DNA of 64,000 nt from DATARH01 sp963778385 (GCA_963778385.1 CAVZUA010000006.1:62001-126000), one strand, 5' to 3'; shown: positions 42,752 to 52,684, counted from the first letter of the stretch. The notes: generated by a model from the letters alone, not told the origin. Translations and numbers: made by a program.

Positions 42752-44926
42752 ATGGCGCTGCCGCGGGTGTGGCCCGGCAACCCCTATCCGCTCGGCGCGA
42801 ACTGGGACGGGAGGGGCGTCAATTTCGCGCTGTTCTCGGCTCACGCCGAGAAGGTCGAACTGTGCCTGTTCGATCGCAACGGCAATCAGGAGCAGGCGCG
42901 CATCGTGCTGCCGGAATATACCGACGAGGTATGGCACGGCTATCTGCCCGAGGCGCGGCCCGGTCAGCTTTACGGCTACCGCGTCCACGGCCCCTACGAT
43001 CCGCCCAACGGCCTGCGCTTCAATCCCAATAAGCTGCTGGTCGACCCCTACGCCAAGTCGCTCAGCGGCCCGGTGCAATGGCACGACGTGGTGTTCGGCT
43101 ACCGAGTTGGCGGGCCGCGCGAAGATCTTGGCTTCGACCGCCGCGACAGCGCGCGGTTTATGCCCAAATCACGGGTCGTCGAAACGGCCTTTACCTGGAG
43201 CAACGACCGCCGGCCCGGCACGTCGTGGGAAGAGTCGATCATCCTCGAGCTGCACGTGCGCGGCTTCACCATGATGCATCCCGAGGTCGACGCCGCGATA
43301 CGCGGCAGCTTTTCGGCACTTTCCGCGCCGGCGGTCATCGATTATCTGGTCGACCTCGGGATCACCGCGATCGAGCTGCTGCCGATCCACGCCGCGGTGT
43401 CTGAGCGGATGCTGACCCAGCGGCGGCTCAGCAACTACTGGGGCTACAGCACGATCGGGTTTTTCGCGCCCGACCCGCGGTTTCTGCCGACCGGGATGAT
43501 CGCCGAGTTCAAGACGGTGGTTCAGCGCTTGCACGACGCCGGCATCGAGGTGCTGCTCGACGTGGTCTACAACCATACGGCCGAAGGCAACCATCTGGGG
43601 CCGACGCTGTCGTTCCGCGGGATCGACAACTTGTCGTACTACCGGCTGGAAGAAGACCGGCGGTTCTATGCGGACTACACCGGCACCGGAAACTCGCTCA
43701 ATCTCGACCATCCGCGCGTCCTGCAGTTGGTCACCAACTCGCTGCGCTATTGGGCGGGAGAGATGCATGTCGACGGCTTTCGTTTCGATCTCGCGCCAAC
43801 GCTGGGGCGCGAGCACGGCGAATATTCGCAGGACAGCGCGTTCTTCGACGCGATCCGGCAGGACCCCCAGCTCGCCGGTGTCAAGCTGATCGCCGAGCCT
43901 TGGGATGTCGGCCCGGGCGGCTACCAGCTCGGCAATTTCCCGCCGGGTTGGGCGGAGTGGAACGCCGAGTACCGCGACGTGGTGCGCCGGTTCTGGAAAG
44001 GCGATGGCGGCTTGGTCGCCAATATGGCATCGCGCGTCGCCGGCTCATCTGACATTTTCGGCTACCGCGGGCGGCGGCCCTGGTCCAGCGTCAATTTCAT
44101 CACCGCGCATGACGGTTTCACGCTGCACGACCTCGTCAGCTACAACGACAAGCACAACGCGGCGAACGGCGAAGACAACCGCGACGGGCACGACGGCAAT
44201 TTCAGCTGGAATTGCGGCGTCGAGGGCCCGACCGACGACCTGGAGATCGTCGCGCTGCGCGACCGGCAGAAACGCAACTTGCTGGCAACGCTGCTGCTGT
44301 CGCTCGGCGTGCCGATGCTCGTCGCGGGCGACGAACTGGGGCGTACGCAGCGGGGCAACAACAACGCCTATTGCCAGGACAACGAGATGTCCTGGCTCGA
44401 TTGGCAGCATCTTCGGCCCGAGGACGAGGCGTTGCACGCTTTTGTCCGCGAGCTTATCCATTTGCGCCGGCGGCACCGGGTGTTTTCGCGTCCCCGCTTT
44501 TTCCGCGGCGAGGTATTGTCCGAGGATGGCCTCAAGGACATCACCTGGGTGATGCCGACCGGCGAGGAAGCCAAGGACGAGGACTGGAACAACCCGGTGG
44601 CGCTGACATTTGGCTGCGTGCTCGGCGGCGCGGCGGGCGAGTTTTATACGACGGGCGGCCAGCGTGATATCGACGCGAGCTTCCTCGTCATGATGAACGC
44701 CTACCATGGCGAACTCGACTTCCGTTTCCCGCGGCTGAGCGCCGAGCTGGCCTGGGAGGCGCTGGTCGATACCGCCGAGCCGACCGGCCTCGTCAGCGAC
44801 GGCAAGCTCTACGTTGCCGGCCATTCCTACCCGCTGCGAGCGCGCAGCTTCGCGCTGTTCATCAACCGCGCCGAGACGAACGGTCGGCCGGGATTGCCGG
44901 AGGCGGTGCTCCGTAACCGGCGATGA
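42752..44926 (+). CDS. glgX: Glycogen debranching enzyme (isoamylase type)
   Basis: A 724-residue GH13 enzyme hydrolysing alpha-1,6 branches. The opening PGNPYPLGANWDGRGVNFAL is the GlgX/TreX CBM48. Barrel motifs are LDVVYNHTAEGNHLGPTLSF, MHVDGFRFDLAPTLGRE (nucleophile Asp), VKLIAEPWDVGPGGYQLGNF (acid Glu) and FITAHDGFTLHDLVSYNDKH (Asp). It starts 6 bp after glgB and its stop overlaps the malQ start (ATGA), so the three genes are translationally coupled. No glycogen phosphorylase or synthase is in the window; malto-oligosaccharides from GlgX would pass to MalQ. Confidence 0.95.
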   Translation: MALPRVWPGNPYPLGANWDGRGVNFALFSAHAEKVELCLFDRNGNQEQARIVLPEYTDEVWHGYLPEARPGQLYGYRVHGPYDPPNGLRFNPNKLLVDPYAKSLSGPVQWHDVVFGYRVGGPREDLGFDRRDSARFMPKSRVVETAFTWSNDRRPGTSWEESIILELHVRGFTMMHPEVDAAIRGSFSALSAPAVIDYLVDLGITAIELLPIHAAVSERMLTQRRLSNYWGYSTIGFFAPDPRFLPTGMIAEFKTVVQRLHDAGIEVLLDVVYNHTAEGNHLGPTLSFRGIDNLSYYRLEEDRRFYADYTGTGNSLNLDHPRVLQLVTNSLRYWAGEMHVDGFRFDLAPTLGREHGEYSQDSAFFDAIRQDPQLAGVKLIAEPWDVGPGGYQLGNFPPGWAEWNAEYRDVVRRFWKGDGGLVANMASRVAGSSDIFGYRGRRPWSSVNFITAHDGFTLHDLVSYNDKHNAANGEDNRDGHDGNFSWNCGVEGPTDDLEIVALRDRQKRNLLATLLLSLGVPMLVAGDELGRTQRGNNNAYCQDNEMSWLDWQHLRPEDEALHAFVRELIHLRRRHRVFSRPRFFRGEVLSEDGLKDITWVMPTGEEAKDEDWNNPVALTFGCVLGGAAGEFYTTGGQRDIDASFLVMMNAYHGELDFRFPRLSAELAWEALVDTAEPTGLVSDGKLYVAGHSYPLRARSFALFINRAETNGRPGLPEAVLRNRR

Positions 44927-47067
44927 GCAAGCCGGCCGCCGAAGCGCTTCATCCGGTCGCGGCGCTGCTGGGCATTGAGACCCGGCATGCCGACGCGCTC
45001 GGTGTGGTCCACGAGCCGGACGGCGAGACACTGGCGGCGCTGATCACGGCCTTTGGCCTGCCGCCCGACCCGGCTCAGGCGGCAACGACGCTCGCTGAAA
45101 TGCGCCGCGCCGCGCCGTTCGGCCTCGACCCGCTCTATGTCGTCGCCGCTCAATCGCCTGTGCTGGACCTGCCGCTCGCCGACGGGCCGGTCGAGTGGCA
45201 TCTCGATCTTGAGTTCGGCGGGCAGGCCGAAGGCCTCTGGAAGCCGGCTGCCGGCGCACTGCACCTGCCGGACGGCATGCCGCTCGGCTATCACCGGTTG
45301 CGGCTGGCCGTCGCTGGCGCGGGCGCCGAGACCGGCATCGCCGTCGCGCCGGCCGGCTGTTACCTGCCACCCGGGCTGAGCAAGGGGGCACGGAGCTGGG
45401 GGCTGACCACGCAGCTCTACAGCCTGCGCAGCGAGCGCAACTGGGGGATGGGCGATTTCACCGACCTGGCGCAGATGGCGCGCGCCGCCGGCGGCCAGGG
45501 TGCGGTCACGGTCGGCATAAACCCGCTACATGCGCTGTTTGCCAGCGAGCCGCGGCATGCGAGCCCGTACTCGCCGTCGACGCGGGTACGCCTCGATTAT
45601 CTTTATGTCGATCCGGGTGCCGTGCCGGGCTTTGCCGAGGAAGCAGCGCTCGCCGCGCTGGTGCCGCAGGCGGCGCTCGCCGCGGCGCGCGCGACCGAGT
45701 TCGTCGACCATGCGGCGGTCGCGGCGCTGAAACGCCCGGTGCTCGAGGCGCTGTACCGGCGTTTCCGCAATAATGACCTGGGCAATAGCGCGGTAAGCGA
45801 GCGCGGCGCGGCGTTCCGTCGTTTCCAACAAGCGGCCGGCGAGGCACTCGCGATTTTTGCGACGTTCGAGGCATTGCACGAACATCTCAACAGCAATGGC
45901 GGCTTGTTTTCTTGGCATAGCTGGCCGACCGAGCTGCGCGATCCGCACTCTGCCGCGGTCGGAGAATTTGCCGCGGCGCACGCCGATCGCGTCGAATTCT
46001 TCGAATTCCTGCAGTGGCAGGCCGACGAACAGCTCGGCGCCGCTGCCAAGGCGGGCCGCGATGCCGGGTTGTCGCTTGGCCTTTACCGCGACCTCGCCGT
46101 CGGTGTTAACCCGCAGGGTGCCGAGGCTTGGGCCGATCAGCGCATCGTCGTCCCGGGCATGTCGATCGGCGCGCCGCCCGACCCGCTCTCGCGTTCCGGC
46201 CAGAATTGGGGGCTTGCGCCGGTCAACCCGCTGGCGCTGCGGCAGTGCGGATTCGAGCCGTTCATCGCGGCGCTGCGCGCCAATATGCGGCACGCAGGGG
46301 TGCTGCGGATCGATCATGTGATGTCACTGGCACGGCTCTATTGGGTGCCCGCCGGGCGCTCGGCGGTCGCCGGCGCGTACGTCAACTATCCATTCGCCGA
46401 GTTGCTGCGTCTCGTGGCACTCGAGAGCCATCGCCAGCGCTGCGCGGTCGTCGGCGAGGATCTCGGTACGGTCCCGCCGGGTTTCCGCGAGACGATGCAG
46501 GCGGCGAACCTGCTGTCCTACCGTGTCGTCATGTTCGAGCGCCGCAGTGACGGCAATTATGTTCCGCCCAGCGAATATCCGGGGCTCGCCGCCGCCTCGG
46601 CGGCGACACATGATCTGGCGACGCTCAAAGGCTTTTGGCTTGGCCGCGATATCACCTGGCGGCAGAAACTTGCGCTCTACCCCGACGCGGCGGCGGAAGC
46701 AGCCGATATTTCCGATCGTTATACGGCCCACTGGCAATTGCTGGAGGCGCTGGCGCGCGAAGGGCTGATGCCGCCCGAGCGCTTTGGCGAGTTCCTGCCG
46801 CGAGACGGCGACCCCGTCTACACGCCGGAGTTGGGCGAAGCCATCCTCGCTTTCCTTGCCCGCTCGCGCGCGCGGTTGATGCTCGTACAGATCGAGGACA
46901 TTGCCGGCGAGGTCGAGCAGGCCAATCTGCCCGGCACGACCGACGAGCATCCGAATTGGTGCCGGCGGCTATCCGCCACTCTCGATGAGGTCCTTAACGG
47001 GCTGGAGATGCAGCGCTTCGCCAGCCGGGTGACCCAAGAGCGCCGCCGCGCCGCCGCCGCGGCCTGA
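44923..47067 (+). CDS. malQ: 4-alpha-glucanotransferase (amylomaltase)
   Basis: A 714-residue GH77 enzyme. Diagnostic blocks are WGLTTQLYSLRSERNWGMGD, PSTRVRLDYLYVDPGAVPGF, PVNPLALRQCGFEPFIAALR, GVLRIDHVMSLARLYWVP (nucleophile Asp about 462), VVGEDLGTVPPGFRETM (Glu about 511) and AATHDLATLKGFW (Asp). It disproportionates linear glucans produced by debranching. The start overlaps glgX by 4 bp. An N-terminal extension of about 130 residues before the barrel is normal for proteobacterial MalQ of this length. It is the last gene of the operon. Confidence 0.95.
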   Translation: MSKPAAEALHPVAALLGIETRHADALGVVHEPDGETLAALITAFGLPPDPAQAATTLAEMRRAAPFGLDPLYVVAAQSPVLDLPLADGPVEWHLDLEFGGQAEGLWKPAAGALHLPDGMPLGYHRLRLAVAGAGAETGIAVAPAGCYLPPGLSKGARSWGLTTQLYSLRSERNWGMGDFTDLAQMARAAGGQGAVTVGINPLHALFASEPRHASPYSPSTRVRLDYLYVDPGAVPGFAEEAALAALVPQAALAAARATEFVDHAAVAALKRPVLEALYRRFRNNDLGNSAVSERGAAFRRFQQAAGEALAIFATFEALHEHLNSNGGLFSWHSWPTELRDPHSAAVGEFAAAHADRVEFFEFLQWQADEQLGAAAKAGRDAGLSLGLYRDLAVGVNPQGAEAWADQRIVVPGMSIGAPPDPLSRSGQNWGLAPVNPLALRQCGFEPFIAALRANMRHAGVLRIDHVMSLARLYWVPAGRSAVAGAYVNYPFAELLRLVALESHRQRCAVVGEDLGTVPPGFRETMQAANLLSYRVVMFERRSDGNYVPPSEYPGLAAASAATHDLATLKGFWLGRDITWRQKLALYPDAAAEAADISDRYTAHWQLLEALAREGLMPPERFGEFLPRDGDPVYTPELGEAILAFLARSRARLMLVQIEDIAGEVEQANLPGTTDEHPNWCRRLSATLDEVLNGLEMQRFASRVTQERRRAAAAA

Positions 47068-47203
47068 GCGACTGGATTACGGTCAACGCGTCTCGAAACC
47101 TGCCCGATGGAAGCCAGCGAAAGCACCCACGCCATTGCGACTTGCAGCTTCCAGCGGCTTCCCGCCAACATGCGCCGCTTAACTGGCGGAGCGGGGCAGG
47201 GCG

Positions 47204-48310
47204 GTGGACGAAATCGAAACGGTGGTTGTCGGCGCGGGGGTGATCGGGCTTGCGGCGGCGCGCGCTTTGGCGCTCGTCGGGCATGAGGTCGTCGTCCTCG
47301 AAAAAGCCTACACGATCGGTTTCGAGACTTCCTCGCGCAACAGCGAGGTGATCCATGGCGGACTCTATTACCCCAAGGGCAGCCTCAAGGCGACCGCCTG
47401 CGTCGAGGGCCGGCACCGGCTCTACGACTATTGCCGCGCGCATGGCGTGCCGCACAAGGCCCTGGGTAAGCTGATCGTCGCGACCAGCGAGGACGAGATC
47501 CCCGGCGTCGAGAAGATCGAGATGGCGGCCAAGGCCAACGGCGTCGACAACCTTACCTGGCTCACCGTCGCGCAGGCGACCGAGATGGAGCCGGCGCTCC
47601 ATTGCGTGGCAGCGCTGCTTTCGCCATCGACCGGGATCGTCGACAGCCATGCGCTGATGCTCGCCTACCAGGGCGAGGCCGAGGACAATGGCGCGATGGT
47701 GGCGTTCAAGACGCCGCTGCGCGGCGGCCGCGTCGTCGCCGATGGTTTCGAGCTCGACGTCGGCGGCGACGAGCCGACGACGATCAAATGCCGACATCTC
47801 GTCAATACCGCTGGGCTGTATGCGCCGGCGCTGGCGCGCGCGATCGATGGCATCCCGCTCGACACGATCCCGCCCGCCTATTTCTGCCGTGGCTGCTATT
47901 TCACGCTGACCGGGAAAACGCCGTTCACCCGCCTCATTTATCCGGTGCCGGTGCCGGGTGGGCTCGGCGTCCACATCACGCTCGACCTCGCGGGACAGGC
48001 CCGGTTCGGCCCCGATGTCGAATGGATCGACGATGTCGATTACGGCGTCGACCCACGCCGCTGCGACTCGTTCTATGCGGCGGTCAGGCGCTATTGGCCC
48101 GGCCTCCAGGATGGCGCGCTGCAGCCCGGCTATGCCGGCATTCGCCCCAAGATCAGCGGCCCCAATGATCCGGCCGCGGATTTCTCGATCCTGGGCCCGG
48201 AGGACCACGGCGTTCCCGGCCTGGTCAATTGCTACGGGATCGAGTTGCCTGGCCTGACGGCCTCGCTGCCGTTGGCCGACGCGGTGGTGGAAAAATTACG
48301 GCATCTGTAG
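47204..48310 (+). CDS. lhgO: FAD-dependent oxidase, L-2-hydroxyglutarate oxidase-like
   Basis: A 368-residue DAO-superfamily flavoprotein. It has TVVVGAGVIGLAAARALALV (FAD), then ETSSRNSEVIHGGLYYPKGS, a signature of L-2-hydroxyglutarate dehydrogenases/oxidases. LVNTAGLYAPALARAI follows, and GYAGIRPKISGPNDPAADF near the C-terminus is typical. The family oxidises L-2-hydroxyglutarate to 2-oxoglutarate, passing electrons to quinone or oxygen. It starts at GTG 47204 after GGGGCAGGGC, is monocistronic and has a 136-bp upstream gap without another gene. A related 2-hydroxyacid could be the substrate. Confidence 0.84.
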   Translation: MDEIETVVVGAGVIGLAAARALALVGHEVVVLEKAYTIGFETSSRNSEVIHGGLYYPKGSLKATACVEGRHRLYDYCRAHGVPHKALGKLIVATSEDEIPGVEKIEMAAKANGVDNLTWLTVAQATEMEPALHCVAALLSPSTGIVDSHALMLAYQGEAEDNGAMVAFKTPLRGGRVVADGFELDVGGDEPTTIKCRHLVNTAGLYAPALARAIDGIPLDTIPPAYFCRGCYFTLTGKTPFTRLIYPVPVPGGLGVHITLDLAGQARFGPDVEWIDDVDYGVDPRRCDSFYAAVRRYWPGLQDGALQPGYAGIRPKISGPNDPAADFSILGPEDHGVPGLVNCYGIELPGLTASLPLADAVVEKLRHL

Positions 48311-48366
48311 TCGCCGCGGGAAAGACGGGTTTCGCGATGCTCAACCAATCCGATGGCGCTTGAGCG

Positions 48367-48555
48367 TCAGCGCCGCTCGGCGACCCGCAGCCACAACGCC
48401 AACGGCCAGATCAAGACGTCGCGGAAGTTGTCGCGGAACACCGCGATTTGACGGCGCCAATGAAAGTCTTGCGGGGTCAAAGGAAACCGGGGATGCGCGA
48501 AGATCGCGACGCCGATGGCAACATAGATGAGCGCGACAACGGCCGGGGTTTCCAT
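48367..48555 (-). CDS. Small membrane protein of 62 residues
   Basis: One clear N-terminal helix (VVALIYVAIGVAIFAHP) is followed by a polar, basic middle (HWRRQIAVFRDNFRD) and a second amphipathic hydrophobic segment (VLIWPLALWLRVAERR). No family is known to me. It is convergent with lhgO and divergent from ald. Topology and a plausible ATG support it; the RBS is weak. Confidence 0.45.
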   Translation of the reverse strand: METPAVVALIYVAIGVAIFAHPRFPLTPQDFHWRRQIAVFRDNFRDVLIWPLALWLRVAERR

Positions 48556-48747
48556 CGCTCTTAAAATCCGTCAGCAGTGCGGGACGGCCGGCAAGGTACA
48601 CGGTCGCGGCCGGCGGCCGGCGGCCTCCGGCTTTCCTGGACCCTGCGGCAACTCGCCGCGGCATTCCTGGGGAACCATCGCGACGGGACTGGTAACGCCA
48701 CCGCGCGGCGCCGATATCATCTGCAGGCGGCACAGCGGGCTGGGGCG

Positions 48748-49866
48748 ATGCTGATCGGCGTTCCGAAAGAGGTGAAGACGCACGAGTACCGCGTCGGGCT
48801 GGTCCCCGGCAGCGTGCGCGAACTCGTGCATCATGGCCACAAGGTCGTCGTCGAGAGCGGCGCCGGCGCGGCGATCGGGTTCGACGACCATGCCTACGAG
48901 GCGGCGGGCGCCGGCATCCTGGCGCGGGCGGCCGACGTGTTCGCGGTCGCCGAGCTGATCGTCAAGGTCAAGGAGCCGCAGCCCGAGGAAATCCGCGCGC
49001 TGCGAGAGGACCAGCTGCTCTTCACCTATCTCCATCTCGCGGCCGACCCGGCGCAGACCCAGGGGCTGATGCGCTCCGGCGTGATCGCGATCGGCTACGA
49101 GACGGTGACCGACGTGCGCGGCGGACTGCCGCTGCTCGCCCCGATGAGCGAGGTCGCGGGGCGCATGGCGATCCAGGTCGGCGCGCATTGTCTCGAAAAG
49201 GAGCAGGGCGGCACCGGCATCCTGCTGGGCGGCGTGCCCGGCGTGCCGGCGGCCAAGGTCGTGATCCTCGGCGGCGGCGTCGCCGGTACCAACGCGGCGC
49301 GCATGGCGATGGGGGTCGAGGCGCATGTCACGGTGATCGACAAGTCGCTGCCGCGGCTCTACGAGCTCGACATGCAGTTCGGCTCACAGCTGCACACGCT
49401 GTTCTCGACCGTCGAGACCATCGAGAACGAGGTGCGTGCGGCCGATCTCGTCATCGGCGCGGTGCTGGTGCCGGGCGGCGCGGCGCCGCGCCTGGTCAGC
49501 CGCGAACTGGTGCGAGGCATGCGGCCCGGGTCGGTCATCGTCGACATCTCGATCGACCAGGGCGGTTGCTTCGAAACCAGCCGGCCGACGACGCACGCCG
49601 AGCCGACCTATGTCGATGAAGGCGTGGTGCATTATTGCGTGACCAACATGCCGGGCGCGGTCGCGCGGACTTCCGCGGTGGCGCTCAACAATGCCACCCT
49701 GCCGTTCGTCGAGGCGATCGCCGACAAAGGCTGGCGCCGTGCGCTGAGCGACGACTCGCACCTGCGCAACGGGCTCAATATCTGCCGCGGCCGGGTCACT
49801 CATCCGGCCGTCGCGCGCGATCTGGGTCTGCCGCTGGTCGACGCGGCTGAAGTTATCGCCGAATGA
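48748..49866 (+). CDS. ald: Alanine dehydrogenase
   Basis: A 372-residue NAD-dependent enzyme interconverting L-alanine with pyruvate and ammonia. It opens MLIGVPKEVKTHEYRVGLVP (family signature 1), has YLHLAADPAQTQGLM with the catalytic His, VVILGGGVAGTNAARMAMG (NAD site, signature 2), VDISIDQGGCFETSRPTTHA (catalytic Asp) and HYCVTNMPGAVARTSA. The ATG 48748 fits homologue length; the open frame begins earlier but those 57 residues are atypical. The 192-bp upstream gap contains GC-rich direct repeats of CGGCCGG but no clear promoter. It is followed by a separate methyltransferase gene. Confidence 0.95.
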   Translation: MLIGVPKEVKTHEYRVGLVPGSVRELVHHGHKVVVESGAGAAIGFDDHAYEAAGAGILARAADVFAVAELIVKVKEPQPEEIRALREDQLLFTYLHLAADPAQTQGLMRSGVIAIGYETVTDVRGGLPLLAPMSEVAGRMAIQVGAHCLEKEQGGTGILLGGVPGVPAAKVVILGGGVAGTNAARMAMGVEAHVTVIDKSLPRLYELDMQFGSQLHTLFSTVETIENEVRAADLVIGAVLVPGGAAPRLVSRELVRGMRPGSVIVDISIDQGGCFETSRPTTHAEPTYVDEGVVHYCVTNMPGAVARTSAVALNNATLPFVEAIADKGWRRALSDDSHLRNGLNICRGRVTHPAVARDLGLPLVDAAEVIAE

Positions 49867-49933
49867 TTGTCACAAGCACTTGAGCCGGACCGCGGAATTG
49901 CCTATCTCAGCGAATAATAGATAGACGCAAGGA

Positions 49934-50572
49934 ATGATGACGCCGTTTCCGACTCCCGCGCTGCTGCTCGACCAGCAATTGCGAACCGCCCTGGGCGGCG
50001 AGGGAATGGGTTTTGCCCAGGTCGACGAGGCGGCGCTGACGGCGATCACCGATCTCTACCGCGAGGTAATGCCGGCGGGCGGCGCGATCCTCGACGTGAT
50101 GTCGAGCTGGGTCTCGCATCTGCCGCCCGAGGTCGATTACCGACGCGTCGTCGGGCTCGGGATCGACGCTTGTACGCTCGCCGAGAACCCGTTTCTCGAC
50201 GAGTGGCGGGTCCAGGATCTCAATCGCGATCCGCACCTCAATTTTGCCGGTGGAGAATTTGACGGCGCCGCTATTTGCGGCGCCGTTCAGCATTTTACCC
50301 GGCCCGCCGAAGTGATTCGCGAGATCGGCCGCGTGCTGAAGCCCAAGTCGCCGTTGGTCGTCACGTTCTCGAACCGCTGTCTGTGCACGCCGGCCACCGG
50401 GTGCTGGCGGCTGTTCGATGAGACCGGGCAGCTGGGTCTCGTCGCCCGTTATTTTGCCGAGGCCGGCAATTGGACCGACATCCGTTGCCTCGATCGCACC
50501 CCGGCGGGCGGCGGCGCGCCGGTTTACGCCGTCGTCGGCCGCAGCACCGGCCCGAGCGGCAACTGCGATTAG
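49934..50572 (+). CDS. SAM-dependent methyltransferase-like protein
   Basis: A 212-residue protein with a Rossmann-like class I layout: GGAILDVMSSWVSHLP replaces the usual DxGxG motif I, VVGLGIDACTLAENPF is strand 2, and FDGAAICGAVQHFTRPAEVI plus EIGRVLKPKSPLVVTFSNRC are motifs IV and V. The altered glycine motif means SAM binding is probable but not proven. An AAGGA RBS precedes ATG 49934; a second ATG follows at once. Substrate is unknown. It lies between ald and the Mla operon in the same direction. Confidence 0.78.
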   Translation: MMTPFPTPALLLDQQLRTALGGEGMGFAQVDEAALTAITDLYREVMPAGGAILDVMSSWVSHLPPEVDYRRVVGLGIDACTLAENPFLDEWRVQDLNRDPHLNFAGGEFDGAAICGAVQHFTRPAEVIREIGRVLKPKSPLVVTFSNRCLCTPATGCWRLFDETGQLGLVARYFAEAGNWTDIRCLDRTPAGGGAPVYAVVGRSTGPSGNCD

Positions 50573-50747
50573 GGCCCGCCGCTTCGTGCCGGGATCGCCT
50601 ACGGCCAAGCCCTGGAATCCACGTACGTAGACCGCAATCTCTCGGTAAAGGACGCTGCCGCGGTGACCGTTGCGGCGATGCGGTTTTTCGCGTAGTTGGA
50701 AAACGTTAGCGTCGCGTCGACACCACGCAACTCGGTATCGGGAAAGC

Positions 50748-51884
50748 ATGGCGGCGGCTGCGACGATACTGGCATCGGAAGAAGCAGGCGCGGTCGTTCT
50801 TCGCGCGCAAGGCGAGTGGCTGGTCGTGACCGCCGCCGAACTCGACCGCCGGCTGCGCAGCCTCGATATCCCGCAAGGGCGGCGGGTGACCGTCGACCTC
50901 TCCGAGGTCGACCGGCTCGACAGCGCCGGCGCATGGCTGCTACTGCGCACTGAGCACGAGCTGACCACGCGCGGCAGCCAGGTGGAGCTGTCGAACCTGC
51001 AGCCGCGTTTCGCGCCGCTGCTCCAGCAGGTGCGATCGCGCGGCGTCGCCGAGCCGCTGCCGCATCCGCGGCCGCCGCATCACACGCTTGCCGGCTTTCT
51101 CGAGCGCATCGGCCGCGTCACGCTCATGCTGGTCGGCCGGACATTGGATATTCTCGGCTTTACCGGGCTGGTGACGGTCACGATCCTGCGTCTGCTGCGG
51201 CAGCCGCGGCGGCTGCGCCTGGTGGCGACGCTGGTGCAGATGGAGGTCGTCGGCCTCGATGCGATGCCGATCGTCGGGCTGCTGTCGTTTTTGATCGGTG
51301 TTGTGATGGCCTATCAGGGCGCCGACCAGCTGCGCCGTTTTGGCGCCGAAATCTATACCGTCAACCTGCTCGGCGTTTCGATCCTGCGCGAATTGGGCGT
51401 GCTGCTGTCGGCGATCATCATCGCCGGCCGATCGGGCAGCGCGTTTACCGCGCAGATCGGCACGATGCAGGTCAACGAGGAGATCGACGCCCTGCGCACC
51501 CTCGGCCTCGATCCGATCGAGGTGCTGGTGCTGCCGCGCCTGTTCGGGCTCGGGCTGACACTGCCGCTGCTGGTTTTCTATGCCGACTTTATGGGCCTGC
51601 TCGGTGGCGGGCTGATGGCGTGGGCCGCGCTCGGCATCAACATCCCCAATTTTCTGACCCAGCTGCAATCGGCGGTGACCGAAACGACGCTCTGGGTCGG
51701 CGTCGTCAAGGCGCCGTTTTTCGCCGCCATCATCGCGCTTGTCGGCTGCTACGAGGGCCTCCACGTCACACGCAGCGCCGAAAGCGTCGGGCGGTTGACG
51801 ACGCAGTCGGTGGTCGAGTCGATCTTTTTTGTGATCGTCACCGACGCGGCGTTCTCGATCGTCTTCTCGGTGCTGAAGGTGTGA
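50748..51884 (+). CDS. mlaE: MlaE-family ABC permease with N-terminal STAS domain
   Basis: A 378-residue protein. Residues 1-110 form a STAS-like domain (VTVDLSEVDRLDSAGAWLLL), and residues 130-378 the MlaE permease with five or six helices, QMEVVGLDAMPIVGLLSFLI, GVVMAYQGADQLRRFGAEIY and IVGMQ-like TAQIGTMQVNEEIDALRTLG. In E. coli the STAS protein MlaB is separate; here it is fused to the permease. It moves phospholipid between the MCE protein and the inner membrane. ATG 50748 follows GGGAAA. The operon continues with ATPase, MCE protein and auxiliary lipoprotein. Confidence 0.93.
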   Translation: MAAAATILASEEAGAVVLRAQGEWLVVTAAELDRRLRSLDIPQGRRVTVDLSEVDRLDSAGAWLLLRTEHELTTRGSQVELSNLQPRFAPLLQQVRSRGVAEPLPHPRPPHHTLAGFLERIGRVTLMLVGRTLDILGFTGLVTVTILRLLRQPRRLRLVATLVQMEVVGLDAMPIVGLLSFLIGVVMAYQGADQLRRFGAEIYTVNLLGVSILRELGVLLSAIIIAGRSGSAFTAQIGTMQVNEEIDALRTLGLDPIEVLVLPRLFGLGLTLPLLVFYADFMGLLGGGLMAWAALGINIPNFLTQLQSAVTETTLWVGVVKAPFFAAIIALVGCYEGLHVTRSAESVGRLTTQSVVESIFFVIVTDAAFSIVFSVLKV

Positions 51885-51886
51885 CG

Positions 51887-52684
51887 ATGCCCGACTCGGC
51901 CAACGACGATGTCGTGATCCGCATCCGCGACCTGGTGAACGCGTTCGGCCCCCAGGTCATCCATGATGGCGTCGACCTCGATGTGCGACGCGGCGAGGTG
52001 ATGGGCGTGGTGGGCGGCTCGGGCACCGGCAAGTCGGTCATGCTGCGCACGGTGGTCGGGCTCAACCAACCGGTCTCGGGCAGCATCGAGGTGCTGGGCC
52101 ACGACGTGCTGCATATGGACGAAGAGGAGCGGCACGAGCTCGAAATCCATTGGGGGGTGCTGTTCCAGGACGGCGCGCTGTTCAGCTCGTTGACCGTGGC
52201 GCAGAACATCGAGGTTCCGCTCAAGGAGGATCTGCAGCTGCCGTCGCGGCTGATGGCCGAGATCGCCGCCTGCAAGATCGGCATGGTCGGGCTGCCGGCC
52301 GACGCGGCCGATAAATTTCCGGCGCAGCTGTCGGGCGGCATGCGCAAGCGCGCCGGCCTGGCGCGCGCGTTGGCGCTCGACCCCGATATCCTGTTCCTCG
52401 ACGAGCCCACCGCCGGGCTCGACCCGATCGCGGCGGCGGCGTTCGACCAGTTGATCAAGGACTTGCAGTCGAGCCTCGGCCTCACCGTGTTTCTGGTGAC
52501 GCACGATCTCGACACCCTGTTCGCGGTCTGCGACCGGGTGGCCGTCCTCGTCGACAAGAAAGTCCGCGTGGGGACGCTGGAGGAACATCTGCGCGACGAT
52601 CACCCTTGGATTCACTCATATTTTCACGGCCCGCGAGGGAGGGCGGCGCGCGCCGCGGAAACCGCCGCGGAAGCGCGGGCGTAA
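51887..52684 (+). CDS. mlaF: MlaF-type ABC ATPase
   Basis: A 265-residue ATPase energising lipid transport. Walker A GGSGTGKS (about residues 44-51), Q-loop in LFQDGALFSSLTVAQNIEVP, signature LSGGMRKRAGLARALALDPD, Walker B ILFLDEPTAGLDP and H-loop VTHDL are all intact. It starts 2 bp after the mlaE stop. The C-terminal tail after HSYFHGPRG is Ala-rich and basic. The LSGGMRKR variant is typical of the Mla/Ttg2A/MKL group. Confidence 0.95.
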   Translation: MPDSANDDVVIRIRDLVNAFGPQVIHDGVDLDVRRGEVMGVVGGSGTGKSVMLRTVVGLNQPVSGSIEVLGHDVLHMDEEERHELEIHWGVLFQDGALFSSLTVAQNIEVPLKEDLQLPSRLMAEIAACKIGMVGLPADAADKFPAQLSGGMRKRAGLARALALDPDILFLDEPTAGLDPIAAAAFDQLIKDLQSSLGLTVFLVTHDLDTLFAVCDRVAVLVDKKVRVGTLEEHLRDDHPWIHSYFHGPRGRAARAAETAAEARA

